A stretch of DNA of 64,000 nucleotides. It comes from Welwitschia mirabilis. Its lineage: Eukaryota; Gnetophyta; Gnetopsida; Welwitschiales. Under the pieces are notes generated by a model. It worked only from the letters and a program-made list of their open reading frames with translations, had not been told where the DNA came from and did no database searches. The position numbers were made by a program, and so were the translations under genes. Shown here in pieces: positions 35,079-46,237 of the stretch (the stretch's first letter is position 1; each line of letters begins with the position of its first letter). The DNA lies in assembly GCA_051453625.1 (NCBI GenBank), contig JBOZIK010000001.1, positions 57,475,794 through 57,539,793 of the forward strand, written 5' to 3'.

Positions 35079-35912
35079 NNNNNNNNNNNNNNNNNNNNNN
35101 NNNNNNNNNNNNNNNNNNNNNNNNNNNNNNNNNNNNNNNNNNNNNNNNNNNNNNNNNNNNNNNNNNNNNNNNNNNNNNNNNNNNNNNNNNNNNNNNNNNN
35201 NNNNNNNNNNNNNNNNNNNNNNNNNNNNNNNNNNNNNNNNNNNNNNNNNNNNNNNNNNNNNNNNNNNNNNNNNNNNNNNNNNNNNNNNNNNNNNNNNNNN
35301 NNNNNNNNNNNNNNNNNNNNNNNNNNNNNNNNNNNNNNNNNNNNNNNNNNNNNNNNNNNNNNNNNNNNNNNNNNNNNNNNNNNNNNNNNNNNNNNNNNNN
35401 NNNNNNNNNNNNNNNNNNNNNNNNNNNNNNNNNNNNNNNNNNNNNNNNNNNNNNNNNNNNNNNNNNNNNNNNNNNNNNNNNNNNNNNNNNNNNNNNNNNN
35501 NNNNNNNNNNNNNNNNNNNNNNNNNNNNNNNNNNNNNNNNNNNNNNNNNNNNNNNNNNNNNNNNNNNNNNNNNNNNNNNNNNNNNNNNNNNNNNNNNNNN
35601 NNNNNNNNNNNNNNNNNNNNNNNNNNNNNNNNNNNNNNNNNNNNNNNNNNNNNNNNNNNNNNNNNNNNNNNNNNNNNNNNNNNNNNNNNNNNNNNNNNNN
35701 NNNNNNNNNNNNNNNNNNNNNNNNNNNNNNNNNNNNNNNNNNNNNNNNNNNNNNNNNNNNNNNNNNNNNNNNNNNNNNNNNNNNNNNNNNNNNNNNNNNN
35801 NNNNNNNNNNNNNNNNNNNNNNNNNNNNNNNNNNNNNNNNNNNNNNNNNNNNNNNNNNNNNNNNNNNNNNNNNNNNNNNNNNNNNNNNNNNNNNNNNNNN
35901 NNNNNNNNNNNN
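35079..35912. other. Assembly gap, 834 N
   Basis: Gap inside the 3' region of copy C. Confidence 0.99.
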
Positions 35913-36639
35913 TGATAGAGAAGGATGACTAACTATTATGCATTCAGAATAGAGTTATAGTGAAAATCATGAAGGAAGTCCAAGTACAGGGAGATGAGAC
36001 TACATGATCCATTATAGTAGTTATCAACACTCATTTCCCTTCTGATCCTAAGCACCCTCCTTCTTCTTTACTTACACCTGAAGTTACTAAACTAGAATTT
36101 ATTCTTACATAATGAGGGAAGTTACTTTTATTATATTATATTATGTATCTTCTCCTTTTATGAATTGTATTAAAAACTCTTGATTTTCATGTAGACATTA
36201 TTTCTTTTAAGTTATCATTATGGTATTCATTTATTATTTTTTGAGATATCATGTTACACATCATTTATATTATTGAGATTCTTCATAATGATGATTTTTA
36301 TGATGCTTCATGATTATTTTTATGAAGTGCTAAATGTTTTAAATAAGGAGCTAATAATTTAAAAGCATTTTAATGTTTATTGTATGATTAAATTTTTGCA
36401 AACACCTATTTTACAAGCATATTTTTTTAGTCTATTGTCCCTACCATCCTCTGCACAATACATAAGATGATAATGCAACCACATACTCCACTCAGATAAA
36501 GTTTTAATTTATCAGCTTTTAATATTGTTAACCTACATAATGATATTTCTAAGTTTATTTGTAGTCCCCTATTTGATTTTTAATTTAGTTAATTTGGCTT
36601 GCAATTGTAGTTGTTTGTCTAATTTTGTCAGGAACTAAC

Positions 36640-36658
36640 AAGGCTAAGTAGGAGGCTA
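36640..36658 (+). other. Polypurine tract of copy C
   Basis: AAGGCTAAGTAGGAGGCTA directly before the 3' LTR, nearly identical to the tracts of copies A and D. Confidence 0.7.
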
Positions 36659-38515
36659 TGTTGCAATGCCAAATTATATGTATTTACTAGGATATTTTGA
36701 GTAGTTTTGTAGGACATTAGATAGGCTTAAGTGGAGTTATGATAATAATAAATAGCTGATGCCATTATTATAAAAATATACAATCTTCATTACAATTAAT
36801 AGTATTTTAGACAATTTACAATACTTTCTATTTGAAGAAGAGTTCAATAATCAAAGAGGTTAATTTGTATAATAAATAACTTAAGAAGATCATCATCCAC
36901 ATAATCATCTAGATGATATACAAATGATAGAAGTAAGTAAGCTAACTAGGATGCTAACTAGATCAAACTAGAAGCTAATGTAGATATCATTTAATGTGGT
37001 ATCATCTTCTATATTGTTTGAATGATAGTCAAGATGACACCTAAAAATAACAAATGCACAAAAATCTACCTAACTTTTGAAAAGTGTTATGCATCTTCTC
37101 AATTCTATTAGGAATTTTTTTCTTTTTTCCCCCTCTGTGTCCATTAGATTTTATGTTTTTAGAGTCTTAAATGTAATAAACACCTCCTCCATCCTTGAAT
37201 TTGACTTTTATCTTTTTTAGTACTAGAAATTATTGTGATAGGTGATTAAAGGGTAGGAGATCCATCCATTGTTACTAAGAGAAGTCTTCATTATTTTTGG
37301 ACTATGTTTCCTTCATTGAGATGCTGTTGTTTGGGAATATGANNNNNNNNNNNNNNNNNNNNNNNNNNNNNNNNNNNNNNNNNNNNNNNNNNNNNNNNNN
37401 NNNNNNNNNNNNNNNNNNNNNNNNNNNNNNNNNNNNNNNNNNNNNNNNNNNNNNNNNNNNNNNNNNNNNNNNNNNNNNNNNNNNNNNNNNNNNNNNNNNN
37501 NNNNNNNNNNNNNNNNNNNNNNNNNNNNNNNNNNNNNNNNNNNNNNNNNNNNNNNNNNNNNNNNNNNNNNNNNNNNNNNNNNNNNNNNNNNNNNNNNNNN
37601 NNNNNNNNNNNNNNNNNNNNNNNNNNNNNNNNNNNNNNNNNNNNNNNNNNNNNNNNNNNNNNNNNNNNNNNNNNNNNNNNNNNNNNNNNNNNNNNNNNNN
37701 NNNNNNNNNNNNNNNNNNNNNNNNNNNNNNNNNNNNNNNNNNNNNNNNNNNNNNNNNNNNNNNNNNNNNNNNNNNNNNNNNNNNNNNNNNNNNNNNNNNN
37801 NNNNNNNNNNNNNNNNNNNNNNNNNNNNNNNNNNNNNNNNNNNNNNNNNNNNNNNNNNNNNNNNNNNNNNNNNNNNNNNNNNNNNNNNNNNNNNNNNNNN
37901 NNNNNNNNNNNNNNNNNNNNNNNNNNNNNNNNNNNNNNNNNNNNNNNNNNNNNNNNNNNNNNNNNNNNNNNNNNNNNNNNNNNNNTATTTTCTTAGGTTC
38001 ATCTCCCTTATGGTTTATGTTGAATATGATTTTGTAATAGCTTCATACTTGATATAGGTCACGAGGGAAACCTTTATTAAGGTTGAAACTACTGGAATAT
38101 TTGTATTGCATTTCATTTTGCATTTTTTACCTTAATGATTACATGTTTTTCATATTCTGTTCAATGTGCCTAATAGCTTAGGTTGTTTTCCTTGATTAAG
38201 CTAGATTATATAGGGTTGATCTCTATGATAGGTTGATTTAGTAGTTAGATAAATATTTCGTTTAGACCAGTTTACATTCAAGCATTTTTATCTTGCATTG
38301 TTTCTTTCATTATCATTTATTTTCATCTTCTTAAAAGAAAATGCAAAAATATTTTACTTGAAATTAATTCTTTTTCTTTTTTCCTAATGGATTTGATGGA
38401 TTACAATACTTGGTTTAACTTCTATCTATGCAAGTATATGTGTTTTACAAAATCTTTGTGATTAACAAGGTTTGATAAAAGTACATAAACAATTACATAA
38501 ATATGCACTACAACA
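36659..38515 (+). repeat. 3' LTR of copy C
   Basis: TGTTGCAATGCC to CTACAACA, followed by ATGCT. A 643-N gap (37343-37985) falls where the 5' LTR has only about 45 bp, so either the gap holds an insertion or its size is wrong. Palindromes lie near 36885-36925 and 37000-37045. Confidence 0.83.
37343..37985. other. Assembly gap, 643 N
   Basis: Gap in the 3' LTR of copy C, much longer than the matching 5' LTR interval. Confidence 0.99.
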
Positions 38516-38520
38516 ATGCT
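38516..38520. repeat. Target-site duplication ATGCT, right of copy C
   Basis: Partner of 24902-24906. Confidence 0.85.
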
Positions 38521-39540
38521 CTTTTGGGAAAACCACTATGTTTCTTTATGTTTCTTTCTTTTTACTTTTTTACTAAGAAGATTCTATCTTATGCCTTGAT
38601 TTTCCATAGAATGTGTATTTGTCCTCCGTGTCCTTTACTTATAATAGCTTTTTCCTTCATTCCTCCTTGAAATGTTCTTTTATTTCATAGTATGAGCAAG
38701 ATTTCTCTATCTTTGAGCATTCACTAGGTGAATGTCTTGACTTCCTACAAGTTCCATAGATAACTAATAAGTTTTAATATTTGACTTCTAGGTCGCATTC
38801 TTTTCATTTAGAGAAAAACCTAATGGATTGAATATATTTTATTTTCTCTAGAATTTTCTAGTCATAGAATTTACCTAATACAAATCAGATTTGATTTATT
38901 ATTATTCTATCCAAGTTAATGAGATCCCCAAATTATGAGGCTAGTTTTTGGAGGATATCGTCATCCTAGAATTACACTGGAAAGTTAGAAATACTTATCA
39001 AAATTAATAACCTATAAAAAATGATTTAGGTTTATTTCATCAAAGCAAATCCTCTTACCCTAAAAACCCAAAGGCCCTTTGCTATTGCTTTGTCTTTTTC
39101 CTTTTTATTATGATACTAAAATAGAATCAGGTTATTTCATAAAGTAATAACTTAGACTTCTATAATTCTTATTCATTTAGTAACCACCCAATTCCTAATG
39201 AGGTTTAACCTAGATCTTGGGTAAGGAGAAACAAACTTGTCTATGAAACTATATTGAATCATTTTTCAATTCTTATACATACACCATCCTCTGTATCCAA
39301 CATTAAGGCACTCCTTTCTCTATAGAACTTAGCTTTCTCTATAGCTAGATAAAGTCCATGGGATGTGGTAAGGGACTCTAAAATGATATAAGATAAAAGC
39401 TTAATTGAAATTATCCCCTTATTAGAAGAATGTTCTTGTGAAAACTGAGACCCCCTGTGTCTTGCTACCCTTCTCTGACTTACTATTGTCACTCCTCTAG
39501 ACCACTCATACTCTTTTCAACTTTGCCTATTATTCTCCAT
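38521..39540 (-). pseudogene. LINE ORF1 pseudogene with zinc knuckle
   Basis: Minus-strand reading. ORF1 of plant L1 elements is an RNA-binding protein ending in a CCHC knuckle. Here the knuckle lies at about 38714-38760, reading NLLVIYGTCRKSRHSPSECS. The spacing x2-C-x4-H-x4-C is kept, but the first ligand is Tyr. Upstream (to the right), SSIEKGVP near 39310 and LEKIKYIQSIRFF near 38830 suit the ORF1 body without giving a firm domain match. The open minus frame 39259-39492 covers part of it. Its place next to copy C, opposite the ORF2 start at 24650, supports a single LINE split by copy C. Confidence 0.55.
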
Positions 39541-40589
39541 CCTTAGCTTCATAATCATTGATTTTTATTAATTACTTATTGACTTAAAATCTAATTTGTA
39601 TGATTTATTACTTTTATAATTCATTTCATAGCAAGCTCAAAGTTATCTTTTAAGTCAAATGTCTAGGTGCTATCTTTTGATTTTAACTTGTTTTACATTT
39701 TGTATAGGATGGACTGAGATGTCTTACTTACCCATTTATGTACATGTTATATGATTTCAAGTAATGAATATTTCAAAAAATCTTATTCTTATATAAAAAT
39801 AACTTTAGTAGATTTGACTACTTAAAATCCTTTACTTAGTCATTTGACTTTTAAATGATCTTTAGAATCATAGTAAATGTTTATAAAAAAAATATTTATT
39901 TCCATTTTATTATGTTCCCCTTTTTATATATCATGAAATTTTTCTTTTTTCATATAATTTTTCATGATAATTAAAAGTGTGCATTTTAATAACTTATTTG
40001 TTACTTAAGAAAGATACTTATTTTATCATGAAAAGTGATAGTTTAATAAGAAAATATTAATATTACTATATGAATTCATATCAAGAATCTATCAATTAAA
40101 ATATTTTCATATGAATTCACATCAAGTATCCACTAATCTAGTACTCATGTGCTTTCATCATATATGCAATTTGACTTAGAAGAGTTCTTTGTACTTTAAT
40201 CTTAATTATTTATGTTTAATTTTATTTTCTTAAATTACATTATGTTAAGTATACAATTTTTTTTTGTAAAGGATTAGAGTGTGATTTTCACATTTTAAAA
40301 ACTGAATTTTTATTTATTCATATGTGTTTTATTAAGAAAAAGTATAATTCTAATGATTTTAATAATAGTGAATGTGATATCTAGTTTTTTATTTATCAAA
40401 TATATTGACTTTTTAATCAACTTCTAATATTTTTGATCTTAATATTCTTTATTATGTCATGAATTTTTATTTTTGCATCTATCTCCGTAGGGTTATTTCA
40501 TCATTGATAATTCTCCTACTTATGTTTGTTAAGTATTCCATTAATCTTTCTTAAAATATTTCTTATTATTTCCTAATGGTTGAAAACTT
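39541..40589. other. Unassigned AT-rich stretch
   Basis: Between LINE ORF1 and the copia RT. It may contain the LINE 5' end and decayed copia sequence downstream of the RT, but no motif could be supported. Confidence 0.4.
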
Positions 40590-41125
40590 AGAAAATACTT
40601 AATAACTATAAGGTTTAAAAACCTTTAACTTATAACATTCCTTCCTTTCTTAATCTCTATTTATTGCTTCCTTACTAATATATTTCATCAACATAAAGTA
40701 ATGGTATTACAACTCTTGTTTCTTTACTAATATATGTCATCAACATAAAGTAATGGTATCACAAAAGACTTCTTAAAATCATGACTTTTAAGGAATTTAT
40801 TAATCTTTTTAAAGAACACCTAGGAATACTTTTTTAGGATTTATAGGTATTTCTTAGAGTAATAAACTTTTCTTTTATGATTTTTGATTTTAAATCCTTC
40901 AAGTTGAGATATATAGATTTTTTTCATAAGGTCTCCATTTAGGAATGTGAATTTGATATGAAGATGAAATAGAGTTTACTTCTATTAAATTACTAAGGAA
41001 AGAATGGTTTAAATTGTAGGAATCTTTGCTATAGGTGCACATTTCTTATTGTAATCAATTCCTTCTTTTTATGGATCAGAGTTCATGATGCACTTGGTCT
41101 TCTGTTTATTGATTCTACCCTTTTG
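40590..41125 (-). pseudogene. Ty1/copia reverse transcriptase fragment
   Basis: Minus strand from 41125: KEGIDYNKKCAPIAKIPTI near 41010-41070, FTFLNGDLMKKIYISQLEGF near 40905-40960, then KINKFLKSHDFKKSF near 40770-40820, and the catalytic LLYVDDI at about 40732-40755. The order fits copia RT, which copies RNA to cDNA. A segment between the palm and the YVDD block is shortened, and the YVDD segment is tandemly duplicated (40672-40763). Copy D starts immediately to the right at 41131 and presumably split this element. The other half is not in the window. Confidence 0.78.
40672..40763. repeat. Tandem duplication of the copia YVDD segment, period 52 bp
   Basis: Units start TTACTAATATAT at 40672 and 40724. 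Read on the minus strand, one encodes LLYVDDI and the other LLYVDEI. They are nearly identical over 40 bp. Confidence 0.85.
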
Positions 41126-41366
41126 GCTATTTATGCGATGCTAATTTGTAGGATTTTAATGGGGTACTTTGAGTACTTCTGTAGAACATTTGTATTGTTT
41201 TATATGTAATTCTAATGATTATGAATATTTGATGGAATGATCATTAGAACACATAATTATTAGCATATTTAGAGGTATTCCAGACATATTCTAATACTTA
41301 GTGCTTTGAAAGAAGATCAATGATGCAAAAGGATAATTTCTCTTAAGCTATAAAGATATAGAAGAC

Positions 41367-41407
41367 TGTCATCTCCACTGTCATTCCCATGATAGGCAAG
41401 ACAATAG
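41367..41407 (+). repeat. TGTCATCC-type imperfect palindrome 1, copy D 5' LTR
   Basis: TGTCATCTCCACTGTCATTC, then CCATGATAGGCAAGACAATA. It has outer and inner inverted arms. Confidence 0.65.
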
Positions 41408-41479
41408 CACTTTTACTACAATTTATGATGCTGATGTGGATTAGAGCTAAGGCCCCATGAGTTCTCTTTTTTAAAGAGG

Positions 41480-41522
41480 TGTCTTCCCCAGTATTGTTCC
41501 CTCAACATGCAACATGACAACA
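41480..41522 (+). repeat. TGTCATCC-type imperfect palindrome 2, copy D 5' LTR
   Basis: TGTCTTCCCCAGTATTGTTC on the left, ending CATGACAAC. The counterpart in the 3' LTR is 48811-48852. Confidence 0.55.
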
Positions 41523-41587
41523 CATTTGGATCTAAATATGGGACTGACTATGAAGCCAAAAGTTAATGAATCATCTATTATTATGGG

Positions 41588-41629
41588 TCATCATCCCTAG
41601 TATTGTTTCCAAAATAGTCAGGATGAAAC
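41588..41629 (+). repeat. TGTCATCC-type imperfect palindrome 3, copy D 5' LTR
   Basis: TCATCATCCCTAGTATTGTT followed by AGTCAGGATGAAAC. The counterpart in the 3' LTR is 48921-48960. Confidence 0.55.
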
Positions 41630-41725
41630 TAAAATGTCTTGCCAAATTTCATCCATTTCTTTCTTAGGATTAAGTGTGTTTTTAGCATAACTATTACACC
41701 TTGAGTGATGGTTACATTTCCTTTT

Positions 41726-41736
41726 TATATAAATAA
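41726..41736 (+). promoter_or_regulatory. TATA box in copy D 5' LTR
   Basis: TATATAAATAA, about 600 bp into the LTR and followed by CCTCC. The copy A 3' LTR has CCTATAAATAAG at the same relative place. The copy D 3' LTR has lost it. Confidence 0.5.
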
Positions 41737-42441
41737 ACCTCCTCCTTGATCCTACTATTGTCTTCAGTGCACTAGAAATTCTTGTGATAGGAGATCAAAG
41801 GGTGGGAAGTTCATCCTTTGTAATTGCAGAAAGATGTCTTCCTTAGTATTGGGCTATGCATCCTCTATTAAGATACGACTATTTTGTAATCTGGATGCTA
41901 GTTTTCTTAATATAAAATCTATTTCTCTTTCATTTATTTAATACTTTACATGTTCTTTATGGTTTATATTATTCTTAATTTAGTGACAGTTTCACTTATA
42001 ATATAGATCTTAAGGGTAACTTTTGTCAAGGCTAATGATATTAGTTTAGATGTATGTTTAAGATTAACCTGCATTACATTCTATTTAACTTACTTATTAA
42101 CTTAAGTTAGTAATAGTTTTTCTAATTGATTTAGATTATATAGGATCAATCTTGCTGATAAGTCGATTTCGTAATCGGATAGATGTTCATCTAAAATAGA
42201 TTGCACATGAATTTCCAGAAGTGTATCTCATTGCATTGTTTCTTGCATTATTATTTAGATTCTAAAATAATATAATATTTTTTTAGAAATCAATTCTCCT
42301 TCTTCTTTCATGTGCCTTCAATGGGTTTACAACATTTTGGTCACTCCCATTCATACTAGTGTATTGTATTTGTAATATATCTATTTTTGATTAATATGAT
42401 TTAGTAAGACGTAAAGGATTAAAAAATTATGCACTACAACA

Positions 42442-42830
42442 TCTTGGCATCATTGCTAAGGAAGGCTATAAAGAGTTGAAGGATTATCACTATATCAAAT
42501 AAGTACTTTGGATTTCAATTCTAGTTATTTATTTGAAGTAGTGCTTTCTTTTCATTATAGTTTAGTAGGTTTATTTTTGTAATTTTTATTTTCTATAGCA
42601 TTAATAAGTACTATTGTCCTTTCTGTTGTCCCCATGACACATAGAATGATAGTGGTCACTTTTACTTTCTACGATTTATTCTTTCTATTTTATTATTTCT
42701 TTTTTCTTGTGGTCATTTCATTAGTTATCTCCATAATGATCAAAATAAAAATCATTACACATTTTTTGAGTGTTAAGGATCCAAAAAATTTTGATAAAAA
42801 TATGAAACATCAAGGAAAGTAGAACTTAAT
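42442..42830 (+). other. Primer-site region and leader of copy D
   Basis: TCTTGGCATCATTGCTAAGG at the LTR edge is the family primer-site block. The leader holds the palindrome at 42614-42652. The 62-codon frame at 42634-42822 is low-complexity and is not supported as a gene. Confidence 0.55.
42614..42652 (+). repeat. TGTCATCC-type imperfect palindrome, copy D leader
   Basis: TTGTCCTTTCTGTTGTCCCC, then ATGACACATAGAATGATAG. It has the same layout as in the LTRs. Confidence 0.6.
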
Positions 42831-44350
42831 CTGTACTTTGTACTTATCTTCGTTACCATCTTGAATTAGATTTTCTTATTCCATGCTTCCTAATTTCTTC
42901 AATGGAAAATTCTTTCTAAAAGAAGAAGAAACTTGAGAAATTTTTATGATAATGGTAAGAAAACACTTTAAGAAATTTTTGCATTATGAGGGAGAACAAT
43001 GCAAATGATGTTAAGAGTAGAAATTGAATCCTTCCTCTTTTCAACCTTCTTATTCTTCCCTGTCTATTTTTCAAACTTCATATAGAAATGATAATAAATA
43101 TTTTTCATATTTTAGGGATTCCACCTCATTTAGAAAAACTTCTTATAATCATTTTTATTAATCCCAACCATATCCTATGAATTACTATGAAGATGACAAT
43201 CCAGGTCCTATGAACTACTATGAGAAAGAAAAAGATCAAATGAAAGAATTGATTGATGAATTGAATAAGAACTAAGAAAATACCAATAAAAACCTAGAAA
43301 ATCTAATTAAGATGTTTTAAAAAACACTATTATAAAATTAATATTATTTTACAATACAACATCCTCAAACTTATCCTACTTCATTCTATATTGAGGAGCA
43401 CTTAGAAATAAATGATAATGATTCTTACTTTCAAATAGAAAATGAAAGTTTGGATCAAAATTAAACATCTTACTCATTAGGAGATGAGAAAAGAAGAGAC
43501 AATAATCACTTAACTTAATCTTTCAATAATAAGGATGACCATTTATTAGATGATAATATTGAGGTATTAGATTATATCCTTACCATCCATTTACTACTAG
43601 ACAATCTAGATGAGGAATCCATTCATGAAGAGTTTGGAAAATTTTTAATTCATGATGATGATAATGATCATATTTCTCTTGATGATATTTGTAATAAATC
43701 CAACAACTTAGAGAATGAGAGCATACTCTATAAGAGAAGGAAGATATAGTTGTAACAATGATGAGGAAAGTAAAGAAACAATCCAACAAAATAATGATAA
43801 AGACAACAATGAAGAAAATGACCACAATAAAAGATCCATAAAGATTTATTCAAACATCATTAAGGACAGACTTATTCATTCTACTCATGTTTCTCCATCC
43901 TTTCCACCTATGCCTTCATGTACAAGTTTAAATCACATCCTTCCTTTACTTCTACTTTTACTTCCACATTATCCTATAATCTTGATAATGATAACATTTC
44001 TCCATCTTTTTCCTTCCTCAACTTTCATGAAACTCATGTTTTAAAGAGACTATTCCTACTATTTCTCAATATCTTCCTTTTAAAAATCTAAAATCTATGT
44101 GATACTTAAAGTAACATCCTTTCCTTTTCAACCAAATCCACTTTACCTTATGTTTTTAATGATTATTATTTTGAAAATTTTAACTTGGAATATCTTGGAA
44201 TTTTAAATTGGGGTAAACGTTATCTTCTTGATGATAATCCATGCTTAGAAATAAATCTTAAGAAGCTTCTCAATTTCATTAAACATTCTCAAAAACCCTT
44301 AAAAGCATCTTAGATCCATTTTTTGAGTTATGCCTTAAATGAATTTTATA
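42831..44350 (+). pseudogene. Acidic gag-like coding remnant of copy D
   Basis: From about 43190 the plus strand reads NYYEDDNPGPMNYYEKEKDQ, then from about 43350 an acidic run (EEHLEINDNDSYFQIENES, NKDDHLLDDNIEVLDYIL). A stretch free of stops runs from about 43517 to 43749. In a shifted frame, NDEESKETIQQNNDKDNNEE follows at about 43760-43815, then SYNLDNDNISPSF near 43970. It has no zinc knuckle, protease or RT. Asp, Glu and Asn richness and its position after the leader suggest the C-terminal tail of a gag-like protein or an element-specific ORF. The minus frame 43580-43825 is its shadow. I do not recognise a named family. Confidence 0.5.
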
Positions 44351-44452
44351 ATAATACCCATGATTTATAATGTTGTAATAAGAGATTATTTGTCAATAAA
44401 ATTTATCACTTCTTTATCTCTTATTTGAATTTTGAAATTTATGCTATCAATG

Positions 44453-45320
44453 NNNNNNNNNNNNNNNNNNNNNNNNNNNNNNNNNNNNNNNNNNNNNNNN
44501 NNNNNNNNNNNNNNNNNNNNNNNNNNNNNNNNNNNNNNNNNNNNNNNNNNNNNNNNNNNNNNNNNNNNNNNNNNNNNNNNNNNNNNNNNNNNNNNNNNNN
44601 NNNNNNNNNNNNNNNNNNNNNNNNNNNNNNNNNNNNNNNNNNNNNNNNNNNNNNNNNNNNNNNNNNNNNNNNNNNNNNNNNNNNNNNNNNNNNNNNNNNN
44701 NNNNNNNNNNNNNNNNNNNNNNNNNNNNNNNNNNNNNNNNNNNNNNNNNNNNNNNNNNNNNNNNNNNNNNNNNNNNNNNNNNNNNNNNNNNNNNNNNNNN
44801 NNNNNNNNNNNNNNNNNNNNNNNNNNNNNNNNNNNNNNNNNNNNNNNNNNNNNNNNNNNNNNNNNNNNNNNNNNNNNNNNNNNNNNNNNNNNNNNNNNNN
44901 NNNNNNNNNNNNNNNNNNNNNNNNNNNNNNNNNNNNNNNNNNNNNNNNNNNNNNNNNNNNNNNNNNNNNNNNNNNNNNNNNNNNNNNNNNNNNNNNNNNN
45001 NNNNNNNNNNNNNNNNNNNNNNNNNNNNNNNNNNNNNNNNNNNNNNNNNNNNNNNNNNNNNNNNNNNNNNNNNNNNNNNNNNNNNNNNNNNNNNNNNNNN
45101 NNNNNNNNNNNNNNNNNNNNNNNNNNNNNNNNNNNNNNNNNNNNNNNNNNNNNNNNNNNNNNNNNNNNNNNNNNNNNNNNNNNNNNNNNNNNNNNNNNNN
45201 NNNNNNNNNNNNNNNNNNNNNNNNNNNNNNNNNNNNNNNNNNNNNNNNNNNNNNNNNNNNNNNNNNNNNNNNNNNNNNNNNNNNNNNNNNNNNNNNNNNN
45301 NNNNNNNNNNNNNNNNNNNN
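44453..45320. other. Assembly gap, 868 N
   Basis: Gap inside copy D. It could hide coding sequence. Confidence 0.99.
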
Positions 45321-45579
45321 AATGTTTTACTTTATGAAGTTACCATGACTAGTAAATCTTTTACTTAGGCATTTTAAAGTAATAAGATTAGATTCATCCA
45401 ATCTTAAGACATTCATATGTCTATGAACTTCATTTCGAAGGAAGATGCCTTGGTTCTTTTATTCTCTTTCAATGGTATGTATTTTTATTTTTTGGATGTT
45501 TTTCCTTATTTGTCATCTCATTTATTCACCCTTATTCTTATGAGTACTTGGTCATGTGGAATTTATTTTTTTCACTTCT

Positions 45580-45697
45580 AAGAGGGTAGAAAAAAAAGAA
45601 AGAAATAAAGAAAGAAAGAAAGAAAAGAAACGAAAAGAAAAGAAAATTAAAAAAAGAGAGAAAGAAAGAATAAAAAAAAAGAAAAGAAATAAATAAT
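45580..45697. repeat. Purine-only GA/A-rich tract
   Basis: About 118 bp of almost pure A and G with GAAA-type units and an occasional C or T. Copies A and C have only a short A-rich stretch at the same position, so the tract expanded in copy D. Confidence 0.85.
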
Positions 45698-45979
45698 GAC
45701 CGTGATCTTTCATATTTGAGCTAAAACCATGGTTACCATGATGTCCTACTGTAAGTGTATCAAGGTAAATTTTTCCAAGAGGGGCCTTTTGTAGTGTAAT
45801 ATGGTAATTATGGAAACTTCACTGGGCACTCAGTTGGCCATGCTATGTGGGTCCTCACTCCTCTGAAAGTGGTAGCACTCCCTTCATCATGGAAAAATAA
45901 TTTTTACTTAGAGGCTATGGAATTAGTAATACCCTTGGTGTTATTAGAGACATTACTTGTTTTTTAGACTTATTTTGCA

Positions 45980-46237
45980 TATAGTACTTCCAACATGATC
46001 ATTTTACTTTTTTAGATTCTGGTGTTGTTTTCGGGTATGAGCAAGTGAGTTCATTTCTGAGTAGCTTTGATCTTATCATCCATTGATTGACAACATTAGA
46101 TATACTTAAGATTTTCATAATCATTACCCATTCAAATGGTACTTTCTAAAGTTTTTTTTTACATTATGTCATGCATCATAAATCAAGTAATTTTAGGAGT
46201 TCTAAGAAGGGATTTTACTAGGTTGGAATTTTGGATA
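45980..46237 (+). repeat. Duplicated block, left copy, beside 100-N gap
   Basis: It begins ATATAGTACTTCCAACATGA and matches 46338-46592 along its length, with roughly one difference per eight bases by eye. Confidence 0.8.

Larger units (their letters stand above)
32021..36639 (+). other. Long 3' region of copy C between integrase and polypurine tract
   Basis: About 4.6 kb including an 834-N gap. The first part (32080-32640) is the untranslated region shared with copies A and D. Positions 32640-34080 are AT-rich with no gene seen. Athila/Tat elements commonly carry an additional ORF or long untranslated region here. Confidence 0.6.
24907..38515 (+). mobile_element. Ty3/gypsy Athila/Tat-type LTR retrotransposon, copy C (full structure)
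   Basis: A 13.6-kb insertion, N runs included, with both LTRs, primer site, leader, gag, protease, RT, RNase H, integrase, a long 3' region and polypurine tract. The RT and integrase resemble the non-chromodomain Athila/Tat lineage: the integrase tail has LLYNTRVHFLHNKLFS and there is no chromodomain. Every domain is broken. It is the only A-B-C-D family member here with a visible pol, but with its dead RT it was not the recent source. It interrupts the minus-strand LINE between ORF1 and ORF2. Confidence 0.87.
18640..39540 (-). mobile_element. Minus-strand L1-type LINE, split into pieces by two later insertions
   Basis: One LINE whose parts appear in correct order from right to left. ORF1 with a zinc knuckle is at 39540-38521, ORF2 endonuclease to RT start at 24650-23259, RT core to thumb at 20634-19487, and a probable C-terminal piece at 18838-18640 after an N gap. 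Copy C lies between ORF1 and ORF2 with an ATGCT duplication. A plus-strand LINE sits within the RT. When both are mentally removed, the coding order is that of a plant L1 element of about 5-6 kb. The 3' end and poly(A) tail were not found. All parts carry stops. Confidence 0.7.
41131..42441 (+). repeat. 5' LTR of copy D
   Basis: 1311 bp, from TTATGCGATGCTAATTTG to GCACTACAACA. It aligns with 48463-49409. It contains imperfect palindromes at 41367-41407, 41480-41522 and 41588-41629, and a TATA box at 41726. Confidence 0.8.

Noticed and set aside
43580-43825. 81-codon minus frame rich in Ile, Val and Phe in copy D
   Set aside because: Antisense shadow of the acidic gag-like remnant (Asp and Asn codons read as Ile and Val on the other strand).
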